60,258 bases of DNA. Source: VFKU01 sp038916785 (GTDB lineage: Bacteria; Hydrogenedentota; Hydrogenedentia; Hydrogenedentales; GCA-2746185). The translations under genes were made by a program, and so were the position numbers. Of this stretch, positions 53,208-60,258 are shown piece after piece; within the stretch, counting starts at the first letter, position 1; every line of letters begins with the position of its first letter. The DNA lies in NCBI GenBank assembly GCA_038916785.1, contig JBCLBO010000012.1:1-60258 (forward strand), written 5' to 3'. The notes beneath the pieces are model-generated. The model was not told where the DNA came from and did no database searches. It saw nothing but the letters and a program-made list of their open reading frames with translations.

Positions 53208-55355
53208 CTACTTCCCTTCCAGTATCTCTATCGGCGCTGCGCTCGCCATAAACTGCCTCGATATCCCCATGTGGAACCGGATCGTCACCTTGAGTTTCAA
53301 GCCGGCCCCCGCCGTGTACATTACCACGCCCTTGCCGAATTTGGCATGCCGCACGCGCGTCCCCGTCTTCAGACGCCCACCATCCGCGCGCTGCGCCTCG
53401 GCCACACCGCCCGGAGCGGCCTTCGACGCACCCTTCGCGCTCCCCGCGCCGATGCGCACCAGGTGGCCCCCAGGAATCTCATCGACGAAACGCGACGGGA
53501 TTCGGTCCTTCTGCTCGCCGAATACGACCCGGGTCTCGGCCGCGCTAAGCGTCAGACTCCTTCGCGCGCGGGTCATCGCCACGTAGCAAAGGCGCCGCTC
53601 CTCCTCGATCGCGGTCTCGTCGTCGAAGGCCGATGCGTGCGGCAAAAAGCCCTCTTCCAATCCGATCAAATACACATGATCGAACTCCAGGCCCTTCGCG
53701 CTGTGGCACGTGAGCAATTTGAGCTGAGGCGCCGACGGGTCAAGCGCATCCGTGTCGCTCATTAAACTCAGCTCCTGGAGATAGTCCTCCAGTTTTCCGT
53801 CCGGCTTGCGCTGATCGTATTGCGTGCACGCAGACACGAATTCATCGAGCACCTCGAGACGCGTGCGAAAGTCCTTCTCGTCGCTCATCCGAATAAACTC
53901 GCGATAGCCCGTGCGCTCCATCAAGTGTTCGACCAATGGCGCGATGCGTCCGGTCTGCGCCTCTTTCGCCAGGTCTTCGATCAGCGCGACGAAGACGCCC
54001 AGCGATTCCTGCGCCTTGCTCGCCAGCGCGCCAATCCCCGTGAGTTCGCGCAGCGTAACGAGCAGCGGCCGGCCCTGCGCCGCCTCGCCAATTTTCTCGA
54101 AGGTCACGTCGCCAATCCCGCGCGCCGGCACATTGATCACGCGCCGAACGGCCTCGTCGTCGTTCGGGTTCACCAACAGCCGCAGATACCCAAGCAAGTC
54201 CTTGATTTCCTTGCGGCCGTAGAACTTCACGCCCCCCAGCACCGTATACGGCAGGCTCTTGCGCAGACACGCCTCTTCGATCGCGCGCGTTTGGCCGTTC
54301 GTGCGCATCAGCACCGCCACGCTCCCGCCCGCGACGCCGCGCTTCGCCGCGCTCTCGACCACAAACCGCGCCTCGTCTTCGCCCGTCAGCGCCGGGTAGA
54401 ACTGCACGGCCTCGCCGCCGGACTGCTCCGTCCAAAGCGTCTTGCCCAGCCGGTGCACGTTGTGCGCGACGACCGCGTTCGCCGCCGCCAGAATCGGCGC
54501 CGCGCTGCGATAATTCTGCTCGAGCCGATACGTGCGCGCGCCGGTGAAATCCTTCTCGAAGTCGAGAATGTTTTGCAGGTCCGCGCCGCGCCACGAATAG
54601 ATGCTCTGGTCCTCGTCACCCACGACGAAGAGGTTCCCACCGTCCCCGGCGAGCGCCTTCGCAATCACGTACTGCGCGTGGTTCGTGTCCTGATATTCGT
54701 CCACCAGCACATGCCGATACCGCCGGCGGTAGCGCTCGCACACCTCGCCGTTCTGCTCGAAAAGCCGCGCCGTCAGCATGATCAAATCGTCGAAGTCCAC
54801 GGCGCTCGCGCGCTCCAGCGCCGCGTGGTAGCGCGTCCAAAGTTCGCGGTAAGACTGCTCCTCTCGGTCATCCGGGTCCTCCGGTTCTTCCCCGGGCGTC
54901 TCGATCTCCCCCTTCAACGCGCTGATCCAATGCAAGGCCTCGCGCGGCGACACCGCCTCGTAACTCGGACCAAGTTCCTTGATGAGCCGCTTCATCAAGC
55001 CCACCTGGTCCGTGTCGTCGAAAATAGTAAAGGTCTTCGATCGGCCGATCTGCTCCATCTCGCGCCGCAACACGAACAGCCCGAAGGAATGGAACGTGCC
55101 CACCCAGCTCGCCAGCCGGTCCGTGCCCAGCCGCTGCATCACCCGCTGACGCATCTCGTCCGCCGCGCGGTTCGTAAACGTCACCGCCAAGATCGACCGC
55201 GGATCGATCCCTCGCTCGTCGATCAGCCAAACAATCCGCTCAACAATCACACGCGTCTTGCCCGACCCGGCGCCCGCCAGCACCAGCGAGGGCCCATCCG
55301 GCGCGGTGGCCGCCTCCCGTTGTTGCGGATTTAGTTTGATACTCGGCTCAGTCAT
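53208..55355 (-). CDS. pcrA: UvrD/PcrA-type helicase
   Basis: 715 residues. Motifs: LVLAGAGSGKTRVIVERI (I), AVTFTNRAADEMRQR (Ia), LVDEYQDTNHAQYVIA (II), GDEDQSIYSWRGAD (III), RLEQNYRS (IV), LLTCHSAKGLEFDHVYLIG (V) and CYVAMTRARRSLTL (VI). The C-terminal region ends in a PcrA-like Tudor module (FGKGVVMYTAGAGLKLKV). It acts in repair and in removing proteins from DNA. Start MTEPSIKLNPQQREA is the standard N-terminus. Confidence 0.93.
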   Translation of the reverse strand: MTEPSIKLNPQQREAATAPDGPSLVLAGAGSGKTRVIVERIVWLIDERGIDPRSILAVTFTNRAADEMRQRVMQRLGTDRLASWVGTFHSFGLFVLRREMEQIGRSKTFTIFDDTDQVGLMKRLIKELGPSYEAVSPREALHWISALKGEIETPGEEPEDPDDREEQSYRELWTRYHAALERASAVDFDDLIMLTARLFEQNGEVCERYRRRYRHVLVDEYQDTNHAQYVIAKALAGDGGNLFVVGDEDQSIYSWRGADLQNILDFEKDFTGARTYRLEQNYRSAAPILAAANAVVAHNVHRLGKTLWTEQSGGEAVQFYPALTGEDEARFVVESAAKRGVAGGSVAVLMRTNGQTRAIEEACLRKSLPYTVLGGVKFYGRKEIKDLLGYLRLLVNPNDDEAVRRVINVPARGIGDVTFEKIGEAAQGRPLLVTLRELTGIGALASKAQESLGVFVALIEDLAKEAQTGRIAPLVEHLMERTGYREFIRMSDEKDFRTRLEVLDEFVSACTQYDQRKPDGKLEDYLQELSLMSDTDALDPSAPQLKLLTCHSAKGLEFDHVYLIGLEEGFLPHASAFDDETAIEEERRLCYVAMTRARRSLTLSAAETRVVFGEQKDRIPSRFVDEIPGGHLVRIGAGSAKGASKAAPGGVAEAQRADGGRLKTGTRVRHAKFGKGVVMYTAGAGLKLKVTIRFHMGISRQFMASAAPIEILEGK

Positions 55356-55437
55356 ATTCCCGTTCTAACAGTTCATCTTGTCCCAAGGGCTCGCGGAGCG
55401 AGCATCCCCTCAATGCGCGGGAAGACTCCTCCCTACC

Positions 55438-55470
55438 CGTCATTGCGAGGAGCGGAGCGACGAAGCAACC
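55438..55470. repeat. Dispersed GTCATTGCGAGGAGCGGAG repeat
   Basis: Single copy of a GTCATTGCGAGGAGCGGAG-type element upstream of the pseudopilin gene. The same motif class is scattered through many bacterial genomes. Non-coding. Confidence 0.5.
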
Positions 55471-55571
55471 TCATCCACCGAAACACTCCCCCTCGCGAGG
55501 AATCCGCACAGCGAAAGCCACGAAAACCGCCGATACTACGCAGGAAACACCCGCCGTTCAACCATTTACCG

Positions 55572-55600
55572 TTGCAGCTTTTCCCCGCCTCTGTTAAACT
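55572..55600 (+). promoter_or_regulatory. Promoter for the pseudopilin gene
   Basis: TTGCAG (55572-55577) and TAAACT (55595-55600) are 17 bases apart with an extended -10 TG. It lies 39 bases before the ATG. Confidence 0.6.
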
Positions 55601-55639
55601 TGCGGACAGGGCACATTACGTACAATTGGAGACCCACCA

Positions 55640-56692
55640 ATGCGTCGCCGCCGCACCAAGCACGGTTTCACCCTCGTGGAACTCCTCGTCGTCATCGCCA
55701 TCATCGGTATCCTGGCCGGCTTCATCGCCGCGGGATATCCCCGCGTGATTCGCATGGCCAAGACGAGCGCGATGAACAGCAACATGAGCCAGATTCGCAC
55801 GATCCTTATCGAGTACTACGCACGTACAAATTCGTTTCCTCCAGCCTACGGTTACCTGAGCCCACTGTTCCTCAAAGACCCCGGCTTCGTCAACCCGCAA
55901 ACGCGGCCGGGTAACATTCTGACGGCATTGGGCAATGCGGAATTCAGCGAGAGCGACGCGTTCTTCCTTTACCCTTGGATGTCGTTCGTGCGTGAGCATG
56001 GAAACGACGACCTCTACGACAACTGGTCGCGCGGCAACAGCTACGATACAGACGGCGACGGCGTGATCAGCCGGCTCGAGTTTGCGCCTCGCGGGGTGTT
56101 CAACAGCGTAGCCCAAGCCTTTGACTTCGATTACACTCAGCTCTACCAGGGCGGCAACACCTCCACCGACCCGGTGACCGACAGCGACGTCACCGAGCAA
56201 TTGAACACGCAAGACACGAGGCCGTTCATCTATCTGACAGTCAACGAACGGCAGACGCGGCAATTCAGAAAAATCATGTACGACTTCGCCGCGCGCCAGG
56301 GCAACCCCAGCAATCCCCGCCCGTTCAATCTCGATGCCCCGGCGATTTTCGAGATCAATCAGTTGTCTTTTCCACCGGCGAGTTACGATGAGTTCGTCTT
56401 GATGAGTGTGGGTCCGAACTTCCTATCAGGCACGAACGGGCTCGTGGTTGAATTCGGAGTAGGCACCCTCAACTTGGCGGATTTCCCGACTGTCTACCAG
56501 TATCACATTCTCGGACTCGCCACTCATTTCTTGGCCACGCGCGACGCCGAGAACGGCGGCGAAGGCGACAGCGAACTCGATTTCGATTTTTCCGCGCGCA
56601 CGTCGAGAGGCCAAGGCAAGAATGCGGACAACGACATGCCCGGCCAATTCCCCAAGGGTGACGGACCGGTCATCTACGTCGGCGGCGTGTAA
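55640..56692 (+). CDS. Type II secretion-like pseudopilin with EF-hand
   Basis: 350 residues. The prepilin cleavage motif (Gly before FTLVELLVVIAIIGILAG, with the conserved Glu) directs peptidase processing and a membrane helix. The soluble domain includes DTDGDGVISRLEF (about 136-148), a canonical EF-hand loop, as seen in calcium-binding pseudopilins. A GGAG site lies about eight bases before the ATG. No secretion apparatus genes are in the window. It converges on the hypothetical gene at 56706. Confidence 0.87.
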   Translation: MRRRRTKHGFTLVELLVVIAIIGILAGFIAAGYPRVIRMAKTSAMNSNMSQIRTILIEYYARTNSFPPAYGYLSPLFLKDPGFVNPQTRPGNILTALGNAEFSESDAFFLYPWMSFVREHGNDDLYDNWSRGNSYDTDGDGVISRLEFAPRGVFNSVAQAFDFDYTQLYQGGNTSTDPVTDSDVTEQLNTQDTRPFIYLTVNERQTRQFRKIMYDFAARQGNPSNPRPFNLDAPAIFEINQLSFPPASYDEFVLMSVGPNFLSGTNGLVVEFGVGTLNLADFPTVYQYHILGLATHFLATRDAENGGEGDSELDFDFSARTSRGQGKNADNDMPGQFPKGDGPVIYVGGV

Positions 56693-56705
56693 TCGCCGTA
56701 ATTGC

Positions 56706-57317
56706 TTAGACGCGCAGGTCTATGCGCGGGCGGTTTCCTCGATCGCCGACGCCGGCGAAGGAGACGCGCTCTCCACCGATCTGAATCGTGGGATTGGCGT
56801 CGCGGGCCCGTGGAGTCTCGCCGCCTACCCGATCATTGGCCTGCGCAACGGCGTTGCTCACATCGCTGATGAACTTGCGCGCCTGTGCAGCCGCCTCCGG
56901 GATGCGCCGTTCCACGCGCCGCACGCTGAAGTCCTCGCCGGAGCGCGCGTTGGCATCTTCGGCCCGGCCTGATCCGAATCCCGCCCCGCGCGCGGCGCGG
57001 CGGTCTTCGGCGGCGGCGGCTTGGAAGCGTGCGCGGATATCGTCCAGCGAGGGCAGCGCCTTGCGCGCCTCTTCCACCGTGCGGCGAATCGTGCGCAGCG
57101 CGGCGCCCTGCGGCGAGAGGGTGCCGTCGCCGAAGCCGGCGCGCGGCGTGCTGTCGTCGCGCCGGCCGAAGCCGAGTTCGCGCGGCTCGTCCGCGTTCGC
57201 CTTGTCTGCCGCTCGCGGAGATGGCGCGGCCTCGTCCCGGAGACGGACTCGACCGAACTCCGGGCTGGCTCGCAGCCCCGCCACAGCGGCGGGTATTTGG
57301 CCGATGCTGAGTCCCAT
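56706..57317 (-). CDS. Hypothetical Arg/Asp-rich protein
   Basis: 203 residues, no family recognised. The N-terminus (MGLSIGQIPAAVAGLRAS) is followed by a low-complexity, charged, probably disordered middle and a short C-terminal region (FISDVSNAVAQANDRVGG, then IGGERVSF). It has no signal peptide or membrane span. Codon use matches its neighbours. It diverges from the receiver protein across 189 bases. Confidence 0.55.
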   Translation of the reverse strand: MGLSIGQIPAAVAGLRASPEFGRVRLRDEAAPSPRAADKANADEPRELGFGRRDDSTPRAGFGDGTLSPQGAALRTIRRTVEEARKALPSLDDIRARFQAAAAEDRRAARGAGFGSGRAEDANARSGEDFSVRRVERRIPEAAAQARKFISDVSNAVAQANDRVGGETPRARDANPTIQIGGERVSFAGVGDRGNRPRIDLRV

Positions 57318-57442
57318 GCGCCTGGAACCTGCCTTTGCCTTTTACCCAATATGTATTATCGCAAGACTCGTGTCAAGGTATCAATGCGGTCCTCCGTAAT
57401 CTCAATAATGGCAACGAGATAGCGCGGTTGGCGCGCGAGTGG

Positions 57443-57448
57443 TACAAT
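57443..57448 (+). promoter_or_regulatory. Possible extended -10 element for the receiver gene
   Basis: TACAAT preceded by TGG (extended -10 TGn), 59 bases before the ATG. There is no good -35 at the right distance, so the call is weak. Confidence 0.35.
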
Positions 57449-57506
57449 CGGGTTTGCCGCTATTCGCCGCACAGTGCCGGGCGAGTGCCGCGGGGAGGGC
57501 CGGGCC

Positions 57507-57884
57507 ATGGCGCGGATTCTGGTCATCGACGACCAAGCGGACATCCGCGAGGTGCTCAAGACGGTCCTCGAGGAGGCCGGCCACGAGGTCCGCCTGGCGG
57601 CCGAGGGCGGCGAGGGCCTGCGGCTGCACGGGCAGTGGCCGGCGGATCTAGTCCTTACCGACCTCCACATGCCGGGCATGGACGGGCTGGAGACCGTCCG
57701 CGCGCTGCGCGAGCGCTCGTCCACCGTCAAGATCATCGCGATGTCCGGTGCAGACACCTTTATGGCGGACACGAACCTGGAGAGTTCCGTGATCAACGGC
57801 GCGGACCTCACGCTCTCGAAACCCTTCCCGATGCCGAGCATGCTCCGCGCGATCGCCACGCTGATCGCGCCGGCTCAGCCCTGA
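57507..57884 (+). CDS. Stand-alone receiver-domain protein (CheY-like)
   Basis: 125 residues. Acidic pocket RILVIDDQADI, phosphoacceptor in VLTDLHMPGMDG, switch Ser in IIAMSGAD and Lys in TLSKPFPM: all functional receiver residues are present, with no output domain. It should be phosphorylated by an unlinked histidine kinase. GGAGG lies about eight bases before the ATG. Its last ten bases overlap the end of the convergent O-antigen-ligase-like gene. Confidence 0.9.
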   Translation: MARILVIDDQADIREVLKTVLEEAGHEVRLAAEGGEGLRLHGQWPADLVLTDLHMPGMDGLETVRALRERSSTVKIIAMSGADTFMADTNLESSVINGADLTLSKPFPMPSMLRAIATLIAPAQP

Positions 57885-59221
57885 GCCTCGCGCATTCGCG
57901 CATGGCTGCCGGCAATCACTCCGAGCATCGTCCAGAAGATCAACGCAGATCCCGGCGCTTGCAGCGAGAAGGTGATGTTCGCGTCGAGCGCGATCGCCGC
58001 GATGGACGCCGCCATCGCGAGCCCGATCCAGCGCTCGCGCCGGGCGGGCGCGCGCGCGGCGATGTCGAGCGCCATCACGATACCGTAGGCAATCAGCGCG
58101 AAAAGTAGCGCGACTCCCGGCAGACCCAGCTCCGCCGCGGTCTGCAAGTACTCATTGTGCGCCTGCTGCATCCATCGGCCGTGGCGCGCGGTGCGCAACT
58201 GCTCGACCGCGTTCCAATAACTCGGCGAGACGACCTCGTAGTTTCCCGCGCCGACGCCGAGCACGGGGTGAGCGAACACGATCCGGCTCGCGGTCTCCCA
58301 ATGAAACAGGCGTAGCGCAAGACTCGCCTGGCGAATGGCGAAGAGATCGCTCTGCTTGGCCTGCCACGCACGCACGACGAACCACCCAGCGCTCGCGCCG
58401 GCGATGAGCACCACCGCCAACGCGCCGGCAATCGGCCGCAGCGGCAGGCCGCGCTCGCCGCGCGCCCGGCGCGAGCGCCATTGGCGAAGACCGATCCACA
58501 GTCCGGCGGCGGCGCCGGTGAGAATGAAGCTGAGCGTCGCCATGCGCGCGCCGGTGAACGAGAGGTGATAGAGCATGAGCGCGGCGGCGAGCGCGGCGAG
58601 TCCGCGCGCGATCGCGCTCTGGCGCGTCGCCAGGAGACCGAGCGCGATGGGAATAATCTGAATCAGCACGGAGGCTGTAAACGTGGCGTGCCCGAAGAAC
58701 GAGACGCCCCGCGACACCAACACTTCCTGGTTTGCCTGCCAAGACATGAAATCGCGTCCGAAATGTTGCGCGACGCCGTAGACGGCGACCGCCATGCCGA
58801 TCACGACAAGCGTCCACAAGATTCGATCGCGCCGCGCGGGATCGGCGGCGAAGCGCGCCGCGAGCAGGAAGGTGCAGACCAGTCCGGCCAATTCGCTGAC
58901 TTCGATCCAGGTCCGCCCCACGTTCATCGCGACCGCCGCCGACACGGCGTGCCACACCAGAAACGCGACGGCAAGCGCGCCGGCGGCATCCAGCCGCAGC
59001 AAGCCGCCTCGGCCCGGGTCGCGCAGCATCGCGGCGACGAAGAGGGCCGGCGCGACCGTGCGAATCAAGAACCACTTGGGCTCGTTCACGTCCAAGAAGT
59101 CGGTTAGGAGGAGGCAGGCCCCGAAGAGAAAAGTCAGGAAAAACAGTTCCAGCGCGACGTCGAATCGATCCCGGCCACCGCCCCGCGGCTTGCGTTCGAC
59201 GGCCTGCACTGCGTGAGTCAT
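57875..59221 (-). CDS. O-antigen ligase/polymerase-like membrane protein
   Basis: 448 residues with about ten membrane spans and the Wzy_C-type region near the end. The motif VLGVGAGNYEVVSPSYW and the later HNEYLQTAAELGLPG are typical of the O-antigen ligase family, which joins or polymerises surface glycans. Start MTHAVQAVERK directly precedes the first span; the longer frame adds 20 unlikely residues. It is alone in this orientation, with no glycan cluster around it. Confidence 0.85.
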   Translation of the reverse strand: MTHAVQAVERKPRGGGRDRFDVALELFFLTFLFGACLLLTDFLDVNEPKWFLIRTVAPALFVAAMLRDPGRGGLLRLDAAGALAVAFLVWHAVSAAVAMNVGRTWIEVSELAGLVCTFLLAARFAADPARRDRILWTLVVIGMAVAVYGVAQHFGRDFMSWQANQEVLVSRGVSFFGHATFTASVLIQIIPIALGLLATRQSAIARGLAALAAALMLYHLSFTGARMATLSFILTGAAAGLWIGLRQWRSRRARGERGLPLRPIAGALAVVLIAGASAGWFVVRAWQAKQSDLFAIRQASLALRLFHWETASRIVFAHPVLGVGAGNYEVVSPSYWNAVEQLRTARHGRWMQQAHNEYLQTAAELGLPGVALLFALIAYGIVMALDIAARAPARRERWIGLAMAASIAAIALDANITFSLQAPGSALIFWTMLGVIAGSHARMREAQG

Positions 59222-59570
59222 CGACCCAATGTGACACGCTCCGATCCTGGCGCGCAAGGAGGCCCACGGAGTTCGCGCCACCTGCGCTCTTCTCTACCCA
59301 CTATATACTCCGGCGGTTTGTTGCACTCCGGGAAAACGCGGGTGCCAAACAAGGGCGGCGCGCGGGAAGCGAACCGAGTGCACTACGAGGACGAGTGCTC
59401 GGAATGGACGACGAACCAGATTTCGGGCCAAAGAAATACCGCGCGGAACAAGGGTAATAATATACTTGACGCATCATGGCAACAAGAATGTTATATAGAT
59501 GGACTTGGGCTTAGAAATTGCTTGCTATCTAACGATTTTTAGGATATCCTGTTGAAGATTGGAGTTTATC
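59222..59570. other. AT-richer intergenic region with a promoter
   Basis: About 350 bases in which composition changes from GC-rich to visibly AT-rich (around 59440 onward). It holds the promoter at 59466. An open frame at 59213-59542 has no family features and spans the compositional change, so it is not called. Confidence 0.5.
59466..59494 (+). promoter_or_regulatory. Promoter for the aspartic-protease pair
   Basis: TTGACG (59466-59471) with TGTTAT (59489-59494) at 17-base spacing; TTATAT lies two bases further on. About 76 bases before the ATG. Confidence 0.5.
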
Positions 59571-59828
59571 ATGGCCGTTTCTGCGCTCACGGAAGAACTT
59601 GCCTTTTTTAAGGAAAATCGCACCGAATTCCTAAAGCATTCCGCCGGGAAGTTTGCCCTCATAAAAGGGCGGGAGCTAATCAGCATGTTCGATACCGAAG
59701 AAAACGCATATAAGGAAGGCGTGCGGATTCTAGGTAGCGTTCCATTCCTGATTCAGCAAATCCTTCCAGAAGACCCAATTGCGGATGCCCCAGCGTATTT
59801 TTTAGGGGTTATGCATGCCGGTATTTGA
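59571..59828 (+). CDS. 85-residue small protein (DUF5678-like) paired with an aspartic protease
   Basis: Soluble, begins MAVSALTEELAFFKENR, with AGKFALIKGRELISMFDTEE and VPFLIQQI near the middle. The pattern resembles the small DUF5678-type proteins that precede retropepsin-like genes in many bacteria. A TTG four codons upstream is in frame, but GGAG lies six bases before this ATG. It overlaps the protease gene by 14 bases. Composition is AT-rich compared with the rest of the window. Confidence 0.72.
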   Translation: MAVSALTEELAFFKENRTEFLKHSAGKFALIKGRELISMFDTEENAYKEGVRILGSVPFLIQQILPEDPIADAPAYFLGVMHAGI

Positions 59829-60258
59829 ACACGGAGTTCAATTCATCAGGCTGGGGCCTGATGGTCGCAAAGTCGCATTCTCGCCACGAGAATCACTTTT
59901 TCATCTTGGGCCAATTCTGCAAATAGTCATTGCTCCTACAAAAGAACATCTCGACACGCTTGTTGCCGAAGAGAAGGAACCGCCCAAACCAATTGCTGGG
60001 GCGGCTTTGATAGATACTGGCGCGACAGTAACGTGCGTGGATGAGTCTATTTGTGTTGCTCTCGGAATTCCATCAACCGGCGTAATGAATACTGCGCATG
60101 CTGCTGGTCAATCACAACGCAATTGCTACCCAGTTCAACTCTCTTTTCCCGGAACACCCATTAACGGCGTTACAATACCACGAGCCATGTCGGTTGATAT
60201 GAAATCTGGCGGACAGCCACATATTGCTCTAATTGGGCGCGATATACTTCGCCACTGG
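59815..60258 (+). CDS. Retropepsin-like aspartic protease, cut by the window edge
   Basis: 148 residues are visible, with no stop before the edge. The active-site motif ALIDTGATVTCVD (DTG triad) and the later IALIGRDIL match the bacterial retropepsin-like aspartyl protease family, in which two monomers would form the site. The N-terminal ~70 residues are family-specific. The start overlaps the 85-residue gene by 14 bases, so the two are coupled and probably function together, possibly as a recently acquired unit. Confidence 0.8.
   Translation, partial: MPVFEHGVQFIRLGPDGRKVAFSPRESLFHLGPILQIVIAPTKEHLDTLVAEEKEPPKPIAGAALIDTGATVTCVDESICVALGIPSTGVMNTAHAAGQSQRNCYPVQLSFPGTPINGVTIPRAMSVDMKSGGQPHIALIGRDILRHW

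Noticed and set aside
59213..59542. 109-codon frame between the O-antigen-ligase-like gene and the protease pair
   Set aside because: No domain, low-complexity content, spans a shift in base composition, and overlaps the promoter of the pair.

Overview
The window is high-GC DNA from a Gram-negative bacterium. It encodes a TolC-type outer-membrane channel, a DUF547 lipoprotein and a type II-secretion-like pseudopilin. The mix (FloA/NfeD membrane proteins, bacterial XPB helicase, AddAB-type nuclease, an AURKAIP1/COX24-type mini-protein, EF-hand secreted proteins, many REP-like palindromes) resembles Planctomycetota, Hydrogenedentota and other PVC-like lineages. That placement is inferred from gene content only. 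I saw no rRNA, tRNA or CRISPR array.

Layout. 1-5.5 kb: a membrane-embedded spermidine-synthase-like protein on the minus strand, diverging from a tandem pair of radical SAM paralogues. 5.5-16.5 kb: a long minus-strand housekeeping run, read from right to left: infC-rpmI-rplT-hisA-tyrA-tmk-holB-ricT-tatD, then pabB/pabC fusion, a 54-residue one-helix protein, a multi-span membrane protein and a ClpP whose triad Asp is Asn. Its leader carries a promoter, an intrinsic terminator (attenuator) and tandem hairpins, and infC starts at AUC. 17-22.4 kb: a type III-like restriction-modification pair whose Res subunit ends in a helical tail with an Rx5H motif. 22.7-25.6 kb: a saccharopine-dehydrogenase-like reductase, DUF454 and a REC-PAS-GGDEF protein.

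25.6-26.2 kb is a divergent intergenic region with two perfect DnaA boxes. To its right, genes run on the plus strand to 51 kb: an EF-hand secreted protein, a ThDP enzyme, hemW, an nfeD/floA membrane cluster, an XPB-addB-addA DNA-processing operon, ndk, a 29-residue ribosome-type basic protein, DUF1844, purA, a tolC-like gene, DUF547 and a fused glycosyltransferase. Then come pcrA-pheA-cyclophilin (minus), a pseudopilin, a hypothetical protein, a receiver protein, an O-antigen-ligase-like protein and, in visibly more AT-rich DNA, a small protein paired with a truncated retropepsin-like protease.

The most unusual material is the collection of small palindromic elements, two of which sit in frame inside genes (hemW and mod). 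Others are a 195-bp terminal-inverted-repeat element abutting a FloA-fragment gene, the infC leader, the sub-60-residue genes, and a 68-bp conversion-like tract between the radical SAM twins.
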